Source: Cornus controversa | Taxonomy: Eukaryota; Streptophyta; Magnoliopsida; Cornales; Cornaceae | DNA length: 64,000 bases | Assembly: GCA_026545225.1 (NCBI GenBank) | Contig: CM048854.1 | Coordinates: 29,931,730 to 29,995,729 of the forward strand | Direction: 5' to 3' | Part shown: positions 44,133 through 56,991 of the stretch, in pieces | Numbering within the stretch: position 1 is the stretch's first letter | How the letters are laid out: every line of letters begins with the position of its first letter | Program-made: the position numbers and the translations under genes | The notes under the pieces: model-generated | Told to the model about the DNA's origin: nothing | Seen by the model: the letters and a program-made list of their open reading frames with translations, nothing else | Databases searched by the model: none

Positions 44133-47019
44133 TGTCACGCCTCGAATCCCAAAGACCCGAGTTACGACTAAAATAAAAGATAAAAAAGGAATAGAAAAGG
44201 ATCCGAACCCCAGACTCTGAGCCGACATCAAACTCGTCACTGCGGAAGCGATAAATAACTTAACTATAATTAGCATACACTAAACATGCTCAATAGAAAA
44301 GATAAATCACAAAACTCCTTAATAGAACATGTCGTACAAGTACATAAGTACTAAGCCAATAGACTGGCCTCGAATAAAATAACATACATGTTATCCAAGT
44401 TATACCAAATACAGACAAGTATAATTACAAAACACCAAAATAAAATATGACACTCCAAGCTTCGTGGACCTCAAGCAACATCATTTCCGTCCATTTTTCC
44501 TAAAAAATGTGATACATCTGTAGGGTAAGCAACGACGACTCAATAGAAATGACTCAACTGTCCCCCTAAACATTTCAGATTGAAATAAGAATTCCTAAGG
44601 GAACATACACGCAATGTTGTTCTTTCTAATATGCTCCTATTTTCATTCCCACATGTTTCACAAGTATTCACTAATATACATTTACACATAAGCATAAAAT
44701 ATAATCTGCCCATAAACAATGGAACCATAACCCGTCCATAAATAATGGAATAATAAACCTATTTATAATAGTTTAAAGAGCGCAAAATTTGAAATGAACA
44801 GTTTGCTTATTTAGATGCAGTGCAGAGACGCGCGCACACACCCCCACATGTAACTCAAATAGTCGTGACACACGCATCAATAGAGCAGTCCTCAGACAAT
44901 TCTTCTGTACATTCTGTCATTCCAGATTACTAGTCCGCAGGTCAACGTGAAACCACTACCAATCAAGTAGACTTATCAACCACCAGGCATCTTTGTGCCT
45001 CTATTTTCAATTCCGACTATTTAAAACTTCTCAAAAATCACAACTCACACATGATATGAACAATATGAAAAAAAGGATCAATATGAACAATGTAATAACA
45101 ATGTCTATAATATTTATCCTCATAGCATTGGTTCTGCATCTATATGCGCCAAACTTTCATTGAGTCATTCCTCAAACAAAAATTTCACTTAAGTAAATGT
45201 CTCTTTTCAATACGAATTTAAACCTTCAAATCATTTTCAGTAGGGCTTTAAACCTTCAATTTCGATGCTTGCATATATATAGTATCAAAGCATAACCAAA
45301 TTCTTAATTTAACCAAATTAGTACATTTAGGCAATTTATATGTTACCTACCAAGCACACTTGAACTTCAAATCAAATATGTCAATTTAACACCAAATCAT
45401 GCTCTAGTACATTCTAAGCATAATTTAAAGCATTTAAACAATTCAAATTCCATGCCAAAATCCATATTGCACCGTGGAACCTTAGCTCCAAACATTAAAG
45501 TATGGTTAAAATTCCATAATTTCTCCTAGGTGTTACCTATCATGCTCAACATGTTCAATGGGCGTACAAAAACACTTAGGCACCTTAAATAAGCACTTAG
45601 CATGCATACTCAACTAATGTACACATGAATGACCAAAATACCCCTAATGATCCATAAGTTATCAAATGAATTCAAATGAATCCCAATTCATCCATTAGTA
45701 TTCTTACACATCAATTAAGTAAAATATATGATGTTTGAACACACATTAGCAAACAAAGCATACATATTACCACTTTTTTCTAAAATACTCTTTTTGAACA
45801 AAAGTTAAGCTTTGTGTTCCAAGACACCAATGAATGATCCAAGACTTCCATAAATTTACAATCATTAGCACAATTACTATAAAAGTAATTTAGAACTCCT
45901 AGTTCTTACACAACACTAGAATTATCAAGTAATAAAGTGTACTTTAATTTCAGACTAAGAGCATGAGTAATCCAATGGCATACATGTCTCAATAGTAAAC
46001 TTCCATAACAATGCTAATAGGAATAATCCAAGGTCTAAACACATTTAGCATGCTTAAAACACAAAAGCTCCAATTTTTCATGAAATAAAGTAGACTTTAA
46101 GTTAAAAATTTTGCAATTCATGTTAGAATATCAACCTAACACTTCCTAAAGTCTTAAAACATTAGAAAAGGAAGTTAAACTCATCCCTACCTCAAATTTA
46201 AGATGGATTGAAGAAACCTCCAAATTCAATTTAAAGCCCTAACTTTTCTTTAAAAGCTTTAATGGAGAAATCAATGGAAGGAAATGGAATCCTTTAAGTC
46301 CTAAAGGTTCTAACATTACAAACCATACACAATACTCATTCTTCAAACTTTAATAATTAAAAAAGAATATGAAGAGAGGAAAGTAGAAAACAAAATGGAC
46401 AAAAGTGGTGAAAGGAAACACTTACATGCTACTAGCACCACCATTAACCACCACCAGCAACCTTGGACCAAGCCTAACTTTCAAGCACCTTCAATTGAGG
46501 AATAAAGAGAGCAAAATGAGAGATGAAGAGGAAAAGAAAAGGGCTAGTAGATCTTATGGGGAAAGAGGAAGGCAATTTTACCTTTTCTAGCTCAAAACTT
46601 AAAGATATACATCTATATCTCCCACCCCTTTTAGAAGCTTCTAAACTCTCCCAAGTGAAAAGTCTATTTTACCCTCCATTTTACTCTAAAACAACCACAA
46701 TGTCATTCTTTTTCAAATAATTTACAATGGTACCATTTAGGCATTCATAATGTAAAATTACTTAAATACCCTTCACTTTTAAAAAATTTCAAAATTGTTC
46801 CAAATCTTTTTGGAAAAGACAAACATATTCTCAGTCTCACCATTTTGTAAAACTATTCTTTAACTTTGAAAATGACCAGGATCAAATCAATACTTGAAAT
46901 TAGAAACTCGAACATCCAAACATATTCTAAACATAGAAATGAAATATTAAAAACAAACATTTTAATTAAATAAAATAATAATAAAACATTTAATTAAATA
47001 AAAAAATATCAAGATCTCA
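44133..47019 (-). repeat. Gypsy 3' LTR
   Basis: 2887 bp. In plus coordinates it begins TGTCACGCCTCGAATCCC and ends AAGATCTCA. The reverse-complement start TGAGATCTTG follows a purine-rich tract on the minus strand. Confidence 0.88.
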
Positions 47020-47067
47020 CAACCTACCCTCCTTAAAGAGATTTCGTCCCCGAAATCAACACGTACC

Positions 47068-50000
47068 TCAAGTGTCGAACAAATCAGGATATTTAGAGCG
47101 AACCTCTTGTGCCCGCTCCCATGTAGCCTCCTCGACATTGTGGTGCCTCCACAAGACCTTAACCAATAAAATGGTTTTGCCTCGTAGCACCTGGTCTTGT
47201 GTGTTTAAAATCTGAACTGGTCGTTCCTCATAAAATACATCCTTAGCTATATCAAGATCTTCCCATTGTAGTACATGTGATGTATCCGGTTCATACTTTC
47301 TCAACATAGATATATGGAAAACATTGTGAATGCCCGATAACTTTGGTGGGAGTGCCAATCGATAGGCAACTTCACCAATGCAATCTAGTATCTCAAAAGG
47401 GCCAATGAACCGTGGCGATAACTTGCCACCTCGACAGAACTTCATCAACCCTCTACAAGGACAACCTTGAGAAACACATGGTCCCCCATTTCAAAAGACA
47501 AAGGTCACCTTCTATAGTCAGCATAGCTCTTCTGTCGACTATGTGCTGTTATAAGTCTCTGCCTAATCGTCTTGATTTTCTCTGTAGTCTCAAGAACAAT
47601 ACCAGGCCTGAAGGAAGCAGTCTCCCTAACCTTCGTCCAACACACTAGTGACAGACACGATCTACCGTATAACGCCTCATAAGGCATCATCCTAACACTA
47701 GCTTGAAAGCTGTTGTTGTACACAAACTTTACAATTGGCAAGTGATCCTCCCAACTGCCAGAAAAATCCAAAACATAAGCTTGAAGCATATCCTCCAAAG
47801 TTTGGATGGTCCGTTCTGACTAACCATCTGTCTAAGGATAAAAGGTTGTGTTGAATTTCAACTTCATATCAAGGGCAGTCTGAAAACTATACCAAAATTG
47901 TGATGTAAATCGTGGATCCCTATCCGACATTATAGACACTGGCATGTTATGTAACCTCACAATCTGCTCAATATACAACTTGTTGAGTACCTCTGCATCA
48001 TCTGTCTCCCGAATAACCAAAAAATGAGCCGATTTGGTCAACCAGTCAACAATGACCCAAATGGCATCATGTCATCTCTATGTCCTCGGAAGCTCGATCA
48101 CAAAATCCATGGTAATGTGCTCCCATTTTCACTCAGGTATAAGTAATAGTTGCAACTATCTAGCTGGTTTCTGATGCTCAATCTTCACCTGCTGACAAGT
48201 AAGGCACCTAACAATAAACTTAGCCACACACAACTTTATACCCTTTTACTAGAACTGTGGACATAGATTGTGATACATCTTCGTACCACCAGGATGAACT
48301 GCAAGCCGATAGCAATGGAACTCCCTAAGTACATCCTCCCTGCACGCCAACTACAAACATCTTGCCTCAAAATCGTAAACCATCATCCGAATGTAAGGTC
48401 CAATCCTCTACTACCTCACCTCCCGAGATCCTAGCCCAGATGACCTAGACATTGCTATGCTGTCTCTGTGCCTCAATCATGTTGCTCACAATAATAGACT
48501 GGGCAACGAGATTGAACAAAGTGGTTGGGTCACCATCCTCACTGAAGTATAAGCCCATCTTTGAGATGTCCCCATTATCTTCCACTCCTGAATGGTTATA
48601 CTTACCAGTGAAGCCCGCGACTTTCGACTCAAGGCATCGACAACAACATTTGCCTTCCCCGAGTGATTCTGTAACTTGAAGTTATAATCCTCCATGTACT
48701 CAACCCAGCAATGCTGCCTCAAATTCAAGTCCTTCTGAGAGAAGAGATATTTGAGACTCTTGTGATCAGAGAAAACCTCAAACTTTTCTTCGTACAAGTA
48801 ATGTCTCCATCCCTTCAGTGCAAAAATTACTGTAGGTAACTCTAAATCATGCGTTAGATAATTCTGTTCATGGGTCTTCAACTGTCTAGACCCATATGCC
48901 ACAACCCGTTCGGTCTGCACTAGTACACAACCCAAACCATCTAATGAAGCATTACAGAAAATGACATGCCCCAAGCCAAGCTCCGGAATCATTAATACTG
49001 GAGTATGGTAAGTCTGTGCTTCAACTCTTAAAAAACAAGCTCACAAGTTTCTGTCCACACAAACATGACTCCTTTTCGAGAGAGTCTAGTAATCGGCGAT
49101 GTTGAACGTGAGAAGTCCTTCACGAACCCCTGGCTAAGCCCAGAAAACTACGAACCTCAAAAACATTATTTGGTTGTCCCAATCTATGACGACCTCAATC
49201 TTCGACAGATCAACTGAAACACCACCCCCTGATACAACATGTTCAAGGAACTTCACCTCCGGTAACCAAAACTCGTACTTTTTGTAATTTGCATAAAGTC
49301 AGTGTTCTCTTAAAATCTGTAAGATTATCCTCAAGTGGCTCTCATGTTCTACCTTTGATGATGAGTACACTAAGATGTCATCAATAAACACCACCACAAA
49401 CTAGGCTAAGTGGGCACTAAAGACACAATTTATGAGATCTATGAAAGTTGTTGGCTCGTTCGTCAGGCCAAAAGGCATCACGAGGAACTCATAGTCTCCG
49501 TACTGTTTACGAAAAGCTATCTTTAAAGTATCAACCTCCTTGACTCTCAACTGATAGTAAACTGATCCTAAGTCAATCTTGGATAAACACTTTGACCCCT
49601 TTAACTGATCAAACAAGTCATCTATCTGTGGCAATGGATACTTGTTCTTGATCGTTGTATGGTTCAACTTTCGATAGTCGATGCAAAGACGTAAGGAACC
49701 ATCATTCTTTTTAGCAAACAAGACTGGAGCACCCCAAGACGATATGCTAGGACGTATATAACCTTTGGCTCTCAAGTCATCCAACTGTTTCTTCAGCTTT
49801 TTTAACTCCACTAGTGCTATACGGTAAGTAGCCAAAGAAATAGATGCAATACTAGGAACAAGATCAATCTCAAACTCAACCTCTCGCTTGGGTGACAACA
49901 CTGTCAATTCCTTCGAAAAGACATCCGGGAACTGCTCTAGAACTTTCAGGAACACAATAGGCATCTCACATTCGTCCTCAGCTAAAAGGCTAGCTAAGAA

Positions 50001-51500
50001 GGAACTGGGTCTGCCCCAACCTCGTACACAACCAAAAGAAGGAACATGGAAATCACTCCGATCTCCTACAAAGCAGAAACAATTGTCAGAGGGCGTACAA
50101 ACAAATACTCGTCCTTAAAAGCAATCAATCTTGGCCCGAAAGGCAAAGAGCCAGGTCATCCCTAGAATGATGTCGAAAGTGATCATATCGAGAAGAACGA
50201 AATTTAACTCAAATGCATGGCCTGTAATCTCGACCACACAAGAAATGTACCTCGTACAATTGAAGGGCCTATTGAAGTCTCATATGGTGTGAGAGTGAAC
50301 ACGCGATTTTGGGGGCTCTACAAAGCTGACTGACTAGTAGATGTAGGTGTCGCAACTGCAGTTGGTCTCAAACTCTGCACTAACTACACTGGCCTCTATG
50401 GCTGCAGAGTCCTGAAACCTGTCTGTGTCGTTGATTAAGCCAGAACTTGGCGTAAGCTGATCCCACCATCACTGCTTGACTGCTGAGGACAATCCCTCTT
50501 GTAGTGTCCCAGTTGACCACATCCATGACAACCTCTTGGGTCCTTACCCTATACCGGCTGTGCTGACTAGGTAGGCCTAGCCACCTGAAGTTGTGGGTAG
50601 TGAGACCTGTAGTGTCCCTTCTACTTATAATGGTGACAAATTACACCTAACCGGAATGATCCTGTGGTCATAAGTGTAGAAGCTATCGACCGTATCTACT
50701 GAGGTACCTAAGAGGGAGAACCATCCTCTCTCAGCCTCTTCCTTTGTTGACTCTTCGGGTGAGAAGCCTCAGCCTTCTGCTGATCCCTACCCCTTTGAGC
50801 ATTACAAAACTCTACCTCTGAAATCAATGATTTCTGTAATGCTTCAGCATATGTGGTCAACTCCATGATTGCGAGTCCATATCCAATTCCTTGTCTCAGT
50901 CCTTCAATAAATTTCAGAACCTTCAACTTCTCTGTCGCTATAAACTCTGGGGCAAAATGAGATAGAGAAGTAAACCTCGTCTCATACTCCAACACACTCA
51001 TGTCTCCCTGAACAAGAGAACCGAAATCTTTCCTCAATTCCATTCGAAAAGTGCGAAGAAAGAAATGCACTAGGAAGAGTTCTTTGAAGATCTCCCAGGT
51101 CATCTCTGCTACTACATGGGTAGTGCGAGTAGACTTCCACTATATCGTTACTACCCCCGTAAGCTAGAAGGAAGCATGTTTCACCTTCAAGTAGACCTCC
51201 CCAATTCCTATAGCCTCAATGATAGTAGCAACTAGCTCAAGCCAATCCTCTGCCCCATGAGGATCTGGTACACCCGCAAACTTAAGTGGATGGAGCTTCT
51301 GGAACCGCTTAAGAACCCTCATTGCCCTATCATTTACATCAACTAGGGCCGGCTGACCCGGTGCTGGTTGAGCCTGGGCTATCTGAACACCTATCATTGC
51401 ACTAGCTGTCATCATCTAGATCGCAACGGCCATATCCCTCATGATATTAAACATATTAATCATCTCAAGACTTGCGCCCTGTCCACGTCCTCGTTTCTTC
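47068..51500 (-). pseudogene. Gypsy gag-pol remnants
   Basis: Recognisable parts on the minus strand: gag with MSVLEYETRFTSLSHFAPEF near 51.0 kb; CCHC knuckle CHGCGQLGHYKRDC near 50.5 kb; reverse transcriptase with [12 protein letters not shown] and [13 protein letters not shown] near 49.6 kb; RNase H with [15 protein letters not shown] near 48.9 kb; integrase with SDRDPRFTSQFW near 47.9 kb and VYNNSFQASVRMMPYEALYG near 47.7 kb; and the terminal [16 protein letters not shown] block near 47.1 kb. The set is nearly complete but decayed. Confidence 0.93.
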
Positions 51501-51724
51501 GGTGCCATCCTCTAAGTTACAAATAAGAGTCAAATCAATAACATGTAACCAACTCCTACAAGTAACTCATAAACACCACTCGACAATGCATACAACGTGA
51601 AACTCATAACACATAGAAAACAAAACATGTGAGCATGTGAACACCTTAGCACATAAGCATGCAACACTGTGTGAGACCTGTACTATCGTCCCTAGGTTTT
51701 CAACCTAGTGCTTTGATACCACGT

Positions 51725-53668
51725 TGTTAAGCCCCGAATCCCAAAGACCCGATTTATGACTAAAAGAAAAAAGAAGAAAGGAATAAAAATGATCCGAACC
51801 CCGGACCCCGAGCCGACATCAAAGTCGTCACCGCGGATCCGATAAACAACTTAACTATAATTAGCATGCACTAAACATACTCAATAGAAAAGATAAATCA
51901 CAAAACTCCTGAATATAACATGTCATACAAGTACAGAAGTACTAAGCCAACAGACTGGCCCCGAATAAAATAACATACATGTTATCCAAGTTATACCTAA
52001 TATATGCAAGTATAACTATAAAACACCAAAATAAAATATGTCACTTCAAGCTTTCTGGAGCTCAAGCAACATCCTTTTCGTCCCTTTTTTTCTGAAAAAT
52101 GTGACACATCTGTAGGGTGAGGACTGATGGCTCAATAGAAATGACTCAACTGTCCCCCCTAAACATTTCAAACTGAAGTAAGAATTCATAAGGGAACATA
52201 CACGCAATGTTGTTCTTTCTAACATGCTCCTATTTCCATTCCCACATACTTCACAAGTATTCACTAATATACATTTACACATAAGCATGAAATATAACCT
52301 GCCCATAAACAATGGAACCATAACCTGTCCATAAATAATGGAATAATAAACATATTTATAATGGTTTAAAGAGCATAAAACTTGAAATGAATAGTTTGCT
52401 TATTTAGATACAGTGCAGATGACGTGCGTGCACACACACACACACACCCCACATGTAACTCAAATAGGCGTGGCACACGCGTCAACAGAGTAGTCCTCAT
52501 ACACCAATGGATGATTCAAGACTTCCATAAATTTACAATCATTAGCACAATTACTATAAAAGTAATTTAGAACTTCTAGTTCTTATACGACATTAGAATT
52601 ATCAAGCAATAAAGTGTACTTTAATTTCAGACTAAGAGCACGAGTGATCCAATGGCATACATGTCTTAATAGTAAACCTCCATAATAATGCTAATAAGAA
52701 TAATCCAAGGTCTAAACACATTTAGCATGCTTAAAACACAAAAGCTCCAATTTTTCATGAAATAAAGTAGACTTTAAGTTACAAATTTTGCAATTCATGT
52801 TAGAATATCAACCTAACACTTCCTAAAGTCTTAAAACATTAGAAAAGGAAGTTAAACTCATCCCTACCTCAAATTCAAGATGGATTGAAGAAACCTCCAA
52901 ATTCAATTTGAAGCCCTAACTTTTCTTCAAAAGCTTTAATGGAGAAATCAATGGAAGGAAATGGAATCCTTTAAGTCCTAAAGGTTCTAACATTACAAAC
53001 CATACACAATACTCATTCTTCAAACTTCAATAATTAAAAAAGAATATGAAGAGAGGAAAGTAGAAAACAAAATGGACAAAAGTGGTGAAAGGAAACACTT
53101 ACATGCTACTAGCACCACCATTAACCACCACCAGCAACCTTGGACCAAGCCTAACTTTCAAGCACCTTCAATTGAGGAATAAAGAGAGCAAAATGAGAGA
53201 TGAAGAGGAAAAGAAAAGGGCTAGTAGATCTTATGGGGAAAGAGGAAGACAATTTTACCTTTTCTAGCTCAAAACCTAAAGATATACATCTATATCTCCC
53301 ACCCCTTTTAGAAGCTTCTAAACTCTCCCAAGTGAAAAGTCTATTTTACCCTCCATTTTACTCTAAAACAACCACAATGTCATTCTTTTTCAAATAATTT
53401 ACAATGGTACTATTTAGGCATTCATAATGTGAAATTCTTAAATACCCTTCACTTTTAAAAAAAATTCGAAATCGTTCCAAATCTTTTTGAAAAAGACAAA
53501 CATATCCTCAGTCCCACAATTTTGTAAAACTATTCTTTAACTTTGAAAATGACCAGGATCAAATCAATACTTGAAATTGGAAACCTGAACATCAAAATAT
53601 ATTCTAAACATAGAAATGAAATATTAAAAATAAAATATTTAATTAAATAAAAAAAATTCCGGATCTCA
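51725..53668 (-). repeat. Gypsy 5' LTR (shorter copy)
   Basis: 1944 bp. In plus coordinates it begins TGTTAAGCCCCGAATCCC and ends GGATCTCA, aligning with both ends of the longer left copy. Both copies carry the same 61-codon frame by chance. Confidence 0.88.
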
Positions 53669-53673
53669 GCAGT

Positions 53674-55033
53674 AGTGCTGGTGAAATTGAAAGATCCCAA
53701 AATGAAGTATTGATTAGAATTGCAAAGGCTAGAGAAAAAAAAAAAAAACTGCTATGCCTAATCAAGCCACTGTTTGGCTAATAAAAAATTAAAAAGACCA
53801 TGATGTAATCACCCGAAGGAGATCTTCTAGCCAGACAAGAAAATCAATGACACCCAATTATTTATGAACCCTAATATAAATAAGGTTAATAACATGTATA
53901 GTTTCATGGTCTCTTGTTTGGAGTGGAGGGAACAACAAACACACCCCCTCGAGTTCCATCCCCTTTTCCAGCACCAATACTCTCTCTCTCTCCCTCTCTC
54001 TCATATATTATATATATAAATATACACACACAAATATGTATATGAGATGTAAAGCAAAGAATTTCTTCCCCACTCCTTGTGGCTTATTCAATCATCATAC
54101 TTACTTTAACTGTGACATTGTTTATTAAGCAGCATTTTTATTTTAATTAATTTTACACTTTTTAAATATGATTGGACACCTATTAAGGGTTTGACACAGA
54201 TTGGTGGTTGTGGATTGACCACTTAAGTGAAGTCACATGACTTATTTAGATGATGTTTAGTAGTTTACCAAACCAGAAATATTTATGTATGATTCCATTC
54301 AACTACCCACTGATGCTGATACATGATGTAAGTTGTTAGAGGCTTGTAATCTCCCTTCCTAATATATATATATATACATGGGTGTGAGGGTAAGTGAATG
54401 TGTATATAAATTTAGGTGTGAATATAATGAGTGAATTGTAACCTTTAGATCGACGATAAAGAGAGTTATTTTAGACCTTAGATAGTCATAAATATTTTGA
54501 ATCGTAAGATTAATCTTTTATCATTTTTTTTTATGTTAGATTGTGATTTTTTTTAAGAGATATTTAAACATAATGCTTAAATATAATATTGATATAAAGT
54601 TTATATTGAATTATTAGGACAAGAAGATCACCATCTCTTCATAAAGCTATTATTATATATAAACATACTTGTATTAAAATTCGCCTACAATATATAACAG
54701 ATTCTTATAAATATAAAGAAATGACACACGTGTGGGCATTATAGCTCAATTCTAATGTTGTAATTAAGAAGTTTTGAATTGATATGTTCAGTATAATATT
54801 TCCTAAATAGATTTACATAAATTTGGTTCATATTTTGATGTTTTAACTTTTATATCTATCAAATGAAAATGGTGTTTTTTTAATTAAAAAAAAAAGAAGA
54901 AAAAGGTTAGAACCTTCTCAGGATTTAAAAGGCAATGACTTGTTTACCATTTTTTTTCTTTTCGAAAGAACAATTATACAATATGAAACCGAATGGAGGA
55001 TGTGACATGTTGCGTATTAACATTGATACACAC

Positions 55034-55069
<36 letters not shown>

Positions 55070-55802
55070 GAGTTTGGTGGGGGAAGGGGGTGGGAACATA
55101 AGACCAAATGCCATGATTCTCTAACAAAAACACCCACGCTTGGAAAGCGAAACAAATCTCTCTCCACCTGCCCGCACTAAACAGATTACATACTGAGCTC
55201 AACACCAATATTAATAAGGATAATTTTTTTTATTATAAACCAAAATCCCTAATAGACATTTTCATGACTTTTTTAACGAGTTTGTTCACGAAGCCGCGTT
55301 AATAATTTTAATGGATTCACAAATTTAACAAGGCAAACTATGAGTTTTTGAGTTTAAACTCATTTATCAAACGAGATTAAACTCATCTTTAATCAAGTCA
55401 AACTAAATTATTTAAGAAATAAAGTATCTTGAATGGAGAAAATAATTCTATATTTTAATAATTAATGCAGTGGCTCAAGGTTAAGATATTGATTACATTA
55501 TACTTGGCCATCATCATACCCCATCACACACGTGTGATTGATGTGTTAAATGATTCTACCTTGGAATTCAAGTCTCTCATGAATTCATGATCATGTATAA
55601 AATACTGAAAATTATATAATCAAAATTTCATAACAAAATTAATTTACCGTAGATGAAACGAAATAGTTAAACATTTACATTCTCTTTATTTTAACTTCAT
55701 TTCACCAAATTAAACAACTATTTTTGGCCTTAATATTGATTACATGACGATGTAATTTGTGCATTATTGTTTTTATTTAAAATGTACTCGTAACAACTGT
55801 CA
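53674..55802. other. Intergenic DNA, no gene seen
   Basis: AT-rich sequence with CT and TA tracts near 53.98-54.03 and 54.36 kb and an (AT)n run at 55.04 kb. I found no coding exon with family features. Confidence 0.5.
55038..55067. repeat. (AT)n microsatellite
   Basis: About 15 AT units in intergenic DNA. Confidence 0.9.
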
Positions 55803-56285
55803 TGACGTCCGATCCGAGCTCTCTTATTGAATTGCTCATTCAATGAGCATTCTCAATGTTATGCCTTGAAGAGGACTCGAACCTCCATGCTCTTTAGCAC
55901 GAGATTTTGAGTCTCGCGTGTCTACCATTTCACCACCAAGACATCTTGAAAGTGAATCGTATTCCATGAATATGATATCTATCTAATGTGATGTATGGAA
56001 TATATGACAAAAGTGGAGTATTGGAGTATTTCTATTGATCGGTCATGTCATATAGGCCCGAGTCGGACATCCAATTGCTTCGATTTGAATTATCCCGAGG
56101 ATGCCTTATATATATCAAAAAGGCACCTAACTGGTAGTGATTGATGAGCATCATATTGGAATTGGTGGTTACACAGTTATGTTCCTTAATTGGCAAGAAA
56201 ATATAAACTCTCATCATGGTGACTTTAATGTGATGTTGAAGATAACTTCCCACAACTAGCGGAGTGCTGAAGTAGTGCAAACAAG
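55803..56285. other. Nuclear insertion of plastid DNA (NUPT)
   Basis: The block contains a complete plastid trnL-CAA and continues through the plastid sequence flanking it toward ycf2 (TCTTGAAAGTGAATCGTATT, GGAGTATTTCTATTGATCGG, GTCATATAGGCCCGAGTCGG, AAAGGCACCTAACTGGTAG). I recognise this as the inverted-repeat region between ndhB and ycf2 in angiosperm plastomes. The edges are estimated, with ordinary AT-rich nuclear DNA on both sides. Differences from the usual plastid sequence are few, suggesting a fairly recent transfer. Confidence 0.82.
55862..55942 (-). tRNA. trnL-CAA: Plastid-derived trnL-CAA copy
   Basis: 81 nt on the minus strand with anticodon-loop sequence ACTCAAAATC (anticodon CAA), D-loop GGTGAAATGGTAGAC, and T-arm GAGGTTCGAGTCCTC. 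It ends AAGGCA. Relative to the plastid gene as I recall it, position 2 of the acceptor stem is T rather than C (still able to wobble-pair), and one variable-arm base differs. It is in nuclear DNA inside the NUPT, so it is probably non-functional, although internal promoter boxes are present. Confidence 0.85.
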
Positions 56286-56339
56286 CCTAAGTTTCCATAG
56301 TAAAAGAAGAACAACAGGATTTTTGATGTGTTGGAATTT

Positions 56340-56500
56340 TTTTTAACTCTCATGCATGCAATTTTTCGTAAATCACGTGCATTGTTTAAGTTTAAATCTT
56401 TTTGCGCTATATGAGAGTCGAACTCAGAAGTCTGAATTCACGATTCATCCTAAACGAAACTCCTTAACCGCGTGTCAGAATTTAGAGAACAAGTTTGTGA
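56340..56500 (-). mobile_element. Possible tRNA-derived SINE
   Basis: The minus strand has an A-box-like GCGGTTAAGGAG and, about 35 bp on, a B-box-like GAGTTCGACTCTC, followed by an unrelated A-rich tail region. Box spacing fits a tRNA-related SINE head. No target duplication could be fixed. Confidence 0.4.
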
Positions 56501-56601
56501 TGTCAACCGAAAAAATTTGAATTTAATCACTTTTCATATGTAGTTCAATTTTTTTGTATTTTGAAAAACAATTCTGATTCTAATTCAAGATATGTCAGAT
56601 A

Positions 56602-56647
56602 TATAAATAAATAAATAAATAAATAACAAGAAAATACACACACACAC

Positions 56648-56691
<44 letters not shown>
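56602..56691. repeat. (AAAT)n, (AC)n and (AT)n compound microsatellite
   Basis: Six AAAT-type units, then eight CA units, then about 20 AT units in succession. Confidence 0.92.
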
Positions 56692-56693
<2 letters not shown>

Positions 56694-56937
56694 GTGTGAT
56701 TTACTCAAAGTTAAAACCTTGTTTACGCATAGTCGAGATTTTGATATAATGAAAAGCAAAATGAATTACAAAGAATTCGATCATCAACCCGCCCCTCACT
56801 ATACAAGCTACATAACAAGTACTATCAGAGTATCAGATTTCACACTTTTGATTATTTTGTACCTCAATATATATGAAAAAAAAAAACAAAAAATGCAAGC
56901 AAGCATTTGATCATAATGGTCATATATTCAATTACTT

Positions 56938-56940
<3 letters not shown>

Positions 56941-56990
<50 letters not shown>
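56941..56990. repeat. (TA)25 microsatellite
   Basis: Fifty uninterrupted bases of TA, the longest pure tract in the window. Confidence 0.95.

Positions 56991-56991
<1 letters not shown>

Larger units (their letters stand above)
44133..53668 (-). mobile_element. Ty3/gypsy LTR retrotransposon (chromovirus, Tekay-like), broken
   Basis: Long LTRs at both ends share the outer sequences, and the 5-bp target duplication GCAGT is perfect (44128-44132 and 53669-53673). On the minus strand the parts run gag, CCHC knuckle, protease region, reverse transcriptase, RNase H, integrase and a chromodomain-like C-terminus, which is the gypsy order. A primer site TGGTATCAAAGC lies beside the 51.7-kb LTR. The LTRs differ in length (about 2.9 and 1.9 kb) and by a few percent in sequence. 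The coding region is interrupted ten or more times. Long LTRs and the chromodomain suggest the Tekay/Del lineage (inference). Confidence 0.95.

Noticed and set aside
46405-53267. An identical 61-codon frame at 46405-46590 and 53082-53267, suggesting a duplicated gene
   Set aside because: Both lie at the same position in the two LTRs of the gypsy element, so they are one LTR sequence seen twice.
55862-55942. A functional nuclear tRNA-Leu gene
   Set aside because: The sequence is the plastid trnL-CAA with plastid flanks on both sides, so it is a transferred copy; nuclear function is not supported.
56602-56990. Satellite or centromeric repeat
   Set aside because: These are simple microsatellites, without the 100-200-bp monomer tandem structure of plant satellites.
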